This document shows, piece after piece, positions 5,466 to 9,910 of a stretch of 9,910 nt of DNA (its first letter is position 1; each line of letters starts with the position of its first letter). The position numbers were made by a program, and so were the translations under genes. Source of the DNA: Ignavibacteriales bacterium (GTDB taxonomy: Bacteria > Bacteroidota > Ignavibacteria > Ignavibacteriales > Ignavibacteriaceae); contig JAGUXE010000021.1 in the NCBI GenBank assembly GCA_020061995.1, forward strand, positions 1 through 9,910. The letters run 5' to 3'. A model generated the notes under the pieces. It had not been told where the DNA came from. It was given only the letters and a program-made list of their open reading frames with translations, and searched no databases.

Positions 5466-6947
5466 ATGCCTCGTATTGATGATGATAAACCGGTCTGTTT
5501 TTGTGGTATTTTTGGTATTTATGGTTCAGATGATTCTGCTCTTCAAACATATTATGGCTTGCATGCATTACAACATAGAGGACAGGAAGCTTCCGGAATT
5601 TTAACCAGATCTTTTAATAACAAAAAATCTACATTTAATATACTGAAGGGAGAAGGTTTAGTCTCGGAAGTATTTGACGATTTTGATTCATGGGGCAAAA
5701 TTTTGGTAGGTAATGCTGCAATCGGGCATAATAGGTACTCGACGACAGGTTCATCTGAATCCAGAAAAAATATTCAACCCTTTTTTGTTAATTATCGATT
5801 TGGAAATCTTGCAGTTGCTCATAATGGTAATCTTACAAACGCGCATAAACTCAGAAAAGAATTAGTGAATGAAGGCGCAATCTTCCAAACAACGAGTGAT
5901 ACTGAGATTATTCTGCATCTGATTGCCAGAAGTAAATTAGACAATCAGGTTGATCAAATTCGTGAAGCTTTGTCAAAAGTAGAGGGTGCATACTCATTTG
6001 TTTTTTTAACAGATGATAAGCTTATTGCTGCCCGCGATCCTTATGGGTTTCGTCCTTTATCTCTTGCTAAGAAAAATGGACACTTTATTATAGCTTCGGA
6101 AACTTGTGCATTCGATATCATTACTGCAGAATATATTCGGGATGTATTGCCGGGAGAAATCATTGTAATTGATGATGAGGTATTAAGTTCAAAAGAAATT
6201 AAATCGTTTCCTTATCAAACACAATTACCCAAACCAAAGCATTGTATTTTTGAATATATATATTTTTCACGACCGGATAGCAGAGTATTTAATCACAATG
6301 TTGATAAAGTGCGACGTCGTTTAGGAAAAATTCTTGCCAAACATTATCCAGTAACCGATCCTGATGGAGATAAAGTTATTGTAATCAGTGTTCCTGATAG
6401 CTCCAATACAGCTGCTATAGGTTATGAAAATCAACTTGAAAAAATGGACATTAAAGCAAAACTTGAAATTGGACTGATTCGAAGCCATTATATTGGTAGA
6501 ACATTTATTCAACCTGGTCAACATAAACGGGAGATCGGTGTAAGAATTAAATTCAATATCGTGAAGGGAGTTCTCGAAGGTAAAACAGTTGTTCTAATTG
6601 ATGATTCAATTGTTAGAGGAACAACATCTAAACAATTAGTAGCTTTAATTCGAGAAGCAAAACCTAAATCGATCCATTTAAGAATTTCTTCTCCCCCCGT
6701 TACTAATCCATGTTACTATGGTATGGACTTTCCATCAAAAGATGAATTGATAGCGAATAAAATGCATGTTAATATCGAAGAAATTAAAAACTACCTTGGA
6801 GTTGATAGTCTTGAATATTTAACAATCGATGATCTGTTAAAGAGTGTGTATGAAGAAGAGCCGGATTCATTCTGTACAGCATGTTTTTCCGGAAATTATC
6901 CTACATTAATTGATGCTTCATTCAAGAAAGACATTTATGAAATTTAA
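5466..6947 (+). CDS. purF: Amidophosphoribosyltransferase (glutamine PRPP amidotransferase)
   Basis: This enzyme catalyses the first committed step of purine synthesis: PRPP plus glutamine gives 5-phosphoribosylamine, glutamate and pyrophosphate. The N-terminal Ntn glutaminase domain (about 13-235) has Cys13 in CGIFGIYG as the nucleophile, implying removal of a 12-residue propeptide, with HRGQEASG (37-44), NRYST (89-93), HNGN (119-122) and SDTE (144-147). The C-terminal phosphoribosyltransferase domain has the PRPP loop VVLIDDSIVRGTTS (375-388). All four cysteines that bind the [4Fe-4S] cluster in the B. subtilis enzyme are present: Cys260 (KHCIFEY), Cys416 (NPCYYG), Cys470 and Cys473 (CTAC). 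It is therefore the oxygen-sensitive Fe-S type, unlike the E. coli enzyme. The length of 493 is slightly longer than B. subtilis (476). Cys11 two residues before the nucleophile lies in the propeptide. No other pur gene is adjacent; the 3' end overlaps the protease gene by 11 bases. Confidence 0.97.
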   Translation: MPRIDDDKPVCFCGIFGIYGSDDSALQTYYGLHALQHRGQEASGILTRSFNNKKSTFNILKGEGLVSEVFDDFDSWGKILVGNAAIGHNRYSTTGSSESRKNIQPFFVNYRFGNLAVAHNGNLTNAHKLRKELVNEGAIFQTTSDTEIILHLIARSKLDNQVDQIREALSKVEGAYSFVFLTDDKLIAARDPYGFRPLSLAKKNGHFIIASETCAFDIITAEYIRDVLPGEIIVIDDEVLSSKEIKSFPYQTQLPKPKHCIFEYIYFSRPDSRVFNHNVDKVRRRLGKILAKHYPVTDPDGDKVIVISVPDSSNTAAIGYENQLEKMDIKAKLEIGLIRSHYIGRTFIQPGQHKREIGVRIKFNIVKGVLEGKTVVLIDDSIVRGTTSKQLVALIREAKPKSIHLRISSPPVTNPCYYGMDFPSKDELIANKMHVNIEEIKNYLGVDSLEYLTIDDLLKSVYEEEPDSFCTACFSGNYPTLIDASFKKDIYEI

Positions 6948-9910
6948 AATTCTGATTTTGTTTCTTGTAGTTATTTCATCTATGCATTATTCACAAACAA
7001 CATTCTTTATTAAATTCAAAGAATCAGTTAGTAAAATTGAAATCCAAAATCGAATTCAATCTAAAGATATTTTCTCATCTGCAAATAAAATAAATATTGA
7101 CTTAAACAAGGTTAAGGTCTCTCATTTTGCAAGAGAATTAGGTTTATCGAAATCTGGACTTGATAGAATTGTCAAAGTTCAAATATTGGAGAAAGACTTA
7201 TCATTTTCGGAAATTGAAAATAATTTATTTACAAATCCTGATATTGAATACATACAACCATCAGTAACATACAAAATTAACAATATTCCAAATGATAGTT
7301 TATACAGTACTCAATGGGCTTTAGCAAAGATAGATGCTGTCTCTGCGTGGAATATAACAAAAGGAAGCGAAGCAATATTAGTTGGAGTTATCGATACCGG
7401 TATTGATTATGAGCATCCTGATTTAAAAAATAAAATAGCCAAAAATGTTGGTGAAATCGGAATTGATTCGAATGGTAACGATAAACGTTTTAATGGAATT
7501 GATGACGACGGCAATGGTTTTATTGATGATTATATGGGGTGGGATTTTACAGATCGGAATGGTTTTCCTTTTGATTCGACAGGCGGTGACTATTTGGATT
7601 GGGATAATAATCCATTAGATGAAAATATTTTTTCACACGGGACTGCAGTTAGTGGAATTATCGGAGCTGAAACAAATAATTTAGTTGGTATTGCCGGAGT
7701 TGCTCCGAATATAAGGATACTAAATTTACGAGCATTTGATCCGGATGGATTTGGGGAAGAAGACGATGTTACATCCGCAATTTTATATGCAGTATCACGA
7801 GGTGTTAAAGTAATCAATATGAGTTTTGGTGATTATTCTTTTTCTTATGTTTTGCGTGATGTAATAAGATATGCTCATAGTCAAAATGTTGTTCTTGTCG
7901 CAAGTTCAGGTAACTCAAATTCATCTGCTCCACATTATCCATCGGGTTATTCAGAAGTTATATCAGTTGGCAATTCAACAGAAGAAGATTATGTCGCTTC
8001 TTCATCTAATTATGGTTCAACACTGGATTTAGTTGCTCCCGGTAGTAGTATTATAACAACAATTAGGAATTCAAAATATGGTGATTTCAGCGGGACTTCA
8101 GCTGCAGCACCTTTTGTAAGTGCTGCTTCAGCATTAATTTTATCGTTGGGAGATTTTAGAAATGATGAAGTTAAACAGATATTAAAATCCACAACCGATG
8201 ATATTAATGAAGTCGGCTGGGACATGAGAAGTGGGGCAGGCAGACTTAATTTATATAAAGCTGTTCAATCGCTATCAACATCAATTGTCAAATTTAATTT
8301 TCCATATCAAGATTATGCAACTAAAGATGACTCCATTCCTATTGCAATTACAGTTCTTTCTCCATACTTCATTCGGTATGAACTATTATGGGGAAAGGGA
8401 TTAAATCCAACTTCATGGTTTAACCTAATAGATAATGGTATATACCAAACATCTAATGATACAATAACGTACTTAAATTTAAAATCATTCTCTGATTCTG
8501 CATACACACTAAGGCTAATAATACATCAAAGCAATGGAAGAACATTAGAAGAAAGAGTAAATTATCACATAATCAGGAAACCTCCGGAAGGTGAACTAGT
8601 ATCATTATTTCCTGCGTATTATGGTGAACGTCCAACGGTGATGTCTGCATTTTATACACCGACTCCTTCTGTAGTTAGAATGTTGTATCGTCAAGTTGGT
8701 GAAATTAGTTTTAATGTTGTCTCCTTGGATGGATTTGCTACAAATAATCAATTCGTAAAGGAGTTACATTATGGATTTATTCCTCCTCAAAAAGTAAAAT
8801 TTGATAGTGATTATGAATTGTATTTCGAGATTGAAAATTTAATTGGAACTAAATCTTTAGTGTATGATGATGGTGGCTATTTTTTAGTTAGAACGAATAG
8901 CGTGATAAATCAAATTGCAAAAACAGAAATGGAATTTTCGCTTCCACCAGGACTTCTTTACGAAAATCCGGTTAATATACTTTCATCAGAAAATGATGAA
9001 GTTTTAATTCGTGATATAAATAATTCCACAATAAGTAGAATTCTTAAATATAATGACGACAATACTTTCTCAAAAGTTGATTCTATTTCTGAAAGAATTC
9101 CAAAAGATTTTGGTGATTGGAATAATAATGGGAAGAAGAATTTATTAACTAACTGGGGAAGAAGTACTTTCTTGATGGAAGAACAATCAGCCGGCAGCGG
9201 TAAGTTTTTGGATGTAGCTTCAATAGATAATTTGAACGCTTGGCCTATTCTTCTTTCTGATATTAATAAAAATGGTGCTAACGAATTACTTACTGTGGTA
9301 AGTGATTCATTAATAGTAGTACACAATGTGAGCAATGATTTTAAACTGACTATAATAGATACATTAAGGAACTTTACACCCAAAAGCTTTGGTAAAAATA
9401 TTTATGATTCACCATCGGCATTAATTATTGATACAGACAATGACGGAATAAATGAATTGTGGTTAGTTGATTCTGATGGTGATATTTTCGGATTTAATCT
9501 ATTAGCTAATAATCAATATCAGCCGATTGCTAATAAAGTTATTCGAACTGAATTCAGAAGTTCATCAAACTACATTACATCAGGCGACTTTAACGGTGAT
9601 GGTAAAAAAGATATTGCGGTAATTCTGCATTCTGTAAGTGAGCTAGATATTGCAAGTTATCATCGAGTCATAGTTTTTAACAATTCCGGAAATCAGTTAG
9701 AGATTTTATATGATAACGCATTCGTAGATCCTGCTACCGAATTCAATATTTTTACTCGTAGAACTTATAATAATGTTCGGTTTGTAGACATTGATCAATC
9801 GGGGAAAGATGAATTAATTCTTTTTTTATTCCCGTACTCATATATTATAAAACATACTAATTCCGGTAGTCAGATAATCTCTTTTGATGAAAATATTAAT
9901 GCAAATGTAA
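6937..9910 (+). CDS. Large secreted subtilisin-like (S8) serine protease with calcium-loop repeats (3' end missing)
   Basis: The frame is open for 991 codons to the window edge. A Sec signal peptide is visible (basic MKFK, hydrophobic ILILFLVVISSM, likely cleavage after HYSQ near residue 20), with no lipobox. Residues about 21-110 look like an inhibitor-type propeptide (FFIKFKESVSK...NPDIEYIQP). The S8 domain (about 116-425) has Asp153 in VIDTGID, His234 in SHGTAVSG, oxyanion Asn326 in SSGNSN and Ser388 in SGTSAAAPF, so it should be active. An acidic insertion between Asp153 and His234 (GIDDDGNGFIDD, 188-198) resembles a calcium-binding loop. Residues about 430-720 look like beta-rich domains that I cannot name. 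From 725 on there are five D-x-[DN]-x-[DNS]-G motifs like FG-GAP/VCBS propeller repeats. The ATG at 6937 was chosen because it alone supplies a signal peptide; it lies inside the end of purF. A type IX sorting domain could lie beyond the window but is not seen. Its role is probably extracellular protein breakdown. Confidence 0.92.
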   Translation, partial: MKFKILILFLVVISSMHYSQTTFFIKFKESVSKIEIQNRIQSKDIFSSANKINIDLNKVKVSHFARELGLSKSGLDRIVKVQILEKDLSFSEIENNLFTNPDIEYIQPSVTYKINNIPNDSLYSTQWALAKIDAVSAWNITKGSEAILVGVIDTGIDYEHPDLKNKIAKNVGEIGIDSNGNDKRFNGIDDDGNGFIDDYMGWDFTDRNGFPFDSTGGDYLDWDNNPLDENIFSHGTAVSGIIGAETNNLVGIAGVAPNIRILNLRAFDPDGFGEEDDVTSAILYAVSRGVKVINMSFGDYSFSYVLRDVIRYAHSQNVVLVASSGNSNSSAPHYPSGYSEVISVGNSTEEDYVASSSNYGSTLDLVAPGSSIITTIRNSKYGDFSGTSAAAPFVSAASALILSLGDFRNDEVKQILKSTTDDINEVGWDMRSGAGRLNLYKAVQSLSTSIVKFNFPYQDYATKDDSIPIAITVLSPYFIRYELLWGKGLNPTSWFNLIDNGIYQTSNDTITYLNLKSFSDSAYTLRLIIHQSNGRTLEERVNYHIIRKPPEGELVSLFPAYYGERPTVMSAFYTPTPSVVRMLYRQVGEISFNVVSLDGFATNNQFVKELHYGFIPPQKVKFDSDYELYFEIENLIGTKSLVYDDGGYFLVRTNSVINQIAKTEMEFSLPPGLLYENPVNILSSENDEVLIRDINNSTISRILKYNDDNTFSKVDSISERIPKDFGDWNNNGKKNLLTNWGRSTFLMEEQSAGSGKFLDVASIDNLNAWPILLSDINKNGANELLTVVSDSLIVVHNVSNDFKLTIIDTLRNFTPKSFGKNIYDSPSALIIDTDNDGINELWLVDSDGDIFGFNLLANNQYQPIANKVIRTEFRSSSNYITSGDFNGDGKKDIAVILHSVSELDIASYHRVIVFNNSGNQLEILYDNAFVDPATEFNIFTRRTYNNVRFVDIDQSGKDELILFLFPYSYIIKHTNSGSQIISFDENINANV
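9109..9825 (+). repeat. Five calcium-loop (FG-GAP/VCBS-like) motifs within the protease
   Basis: Five divergent protein-level repeats share the pattern D-x-[DNW]-x-[DNQ]-[DNS]-G followed by [KAI]-x-[DE]-[LI] and a hydrophobic strand. They start at Asp727 (GDWNNNGKKN), Asp775 (SDINKNGANELL), Asp832 (IDTDNDGINELW), Asp884 (GDFNGDGKKDIA) and Asp951 (VDIDQSGKDELI). The spacing is 48, 57, 52 and 67 residues, close to the blade size of integrin-like beta-propellers. They are not DNA-level repeats. More copies may follow past the window end. Calcium binding is inferred from the motif. Confidence 0.75.

Noticed and set aside
6321..6524. Minus-strand open frame of 67 codons
   Set aside because: It lies inside purF, opposite conserved phosphoribosyltransferase sequence, and has no recognisable motif.
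8958..9383. Minus-strand open frame of 141 codons, and shorter minus-strand frames at 7590-7817, 8010-8225 and 8313-8507
   Set aside because: All lie opposite the continuous plus-strand frame of the S8 protease, which has a full catalytic set and domain structure; they show no family motif or ribosome site.
1..9910. Possible mobile element, CRISPR array, prophage or defence island
   Set aside because: No transposase, integrase, regular direct-repeat array, or defence-type gene is present; the tRNA shows no adjacent duplicated 3' end that would suggest an integration site.

Overview
The window is an AT-rich stretch of bacterial chromosome made mostly of ordinary metabolic genes, tightly packed and often overlapping by 4 to 11 bases. 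Weak Shine-Dalgarno signals, a tRNA gene without encoded CCA, a short-form Ppx/GppA phosphatase and a large secreted subtilase with calcium-loop repeats all suggest a member of the Bacteroidota/Chlorobi/Ignavibacteria group. Ignavibacteria is my best guess. It is an inference from gene style, not a database match.

Left part (1-3421): the C-terminal three quarters of a class III PLP aminotransferase, most like acetylornithine aminotransferase (ArgD), overlaps by 11 bases the start of a complete L-aspartate oxidase (NadB, first step of de novo NAD synthesis). NadB ends tail to tail with a 4-base overlap against a minus-strand Ppx/GppA phosphatase.

Middle part (3422-4685): a 45-base divergent gap is followed by three plus-strand genes joined by ATGA stop/start overlaps. 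These encode an unrecognised four-helix membrane protein, an unrecognised 90-residue soluble protein, and type II 3-dehydroquinate dehydratase (AroQ, shikimate pathway).

Next (4686-5377): after a 173-base non-coding region comes a MerR-type regulator, and only 5 bases after its stop codon a tRNA-Pro(GGG). One intrinsic terminator follows the tRNA, so the regulator and the tRNA look like one transcript.

Right part (5378-9910): amidophosphoribosyltransferase (PurF, first step of purine synthesis) carries a propeptide, the Cys nucleophile and all four Fe-S ligand cysteines. It overlaps by 11 bases the start of a very large secreted S8 (subtilisin-family) protease that stays open to the window edge. 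That protease has a signal peptide, a complete catalytic tetrad and five calcium-loop (FG-GAP/VCBS-like) motifs in its C-terminal part. I saw no mobile element, CRISPR array, prophage or evident new defence-type system. The points most worth a second look are the Glu-to-Gly change in the aminotransferase active-site motif, the MerR/tRNA-Pro co-transcription unit, the two unknown genes coupled to aroQ, and the purF/protease overlap.
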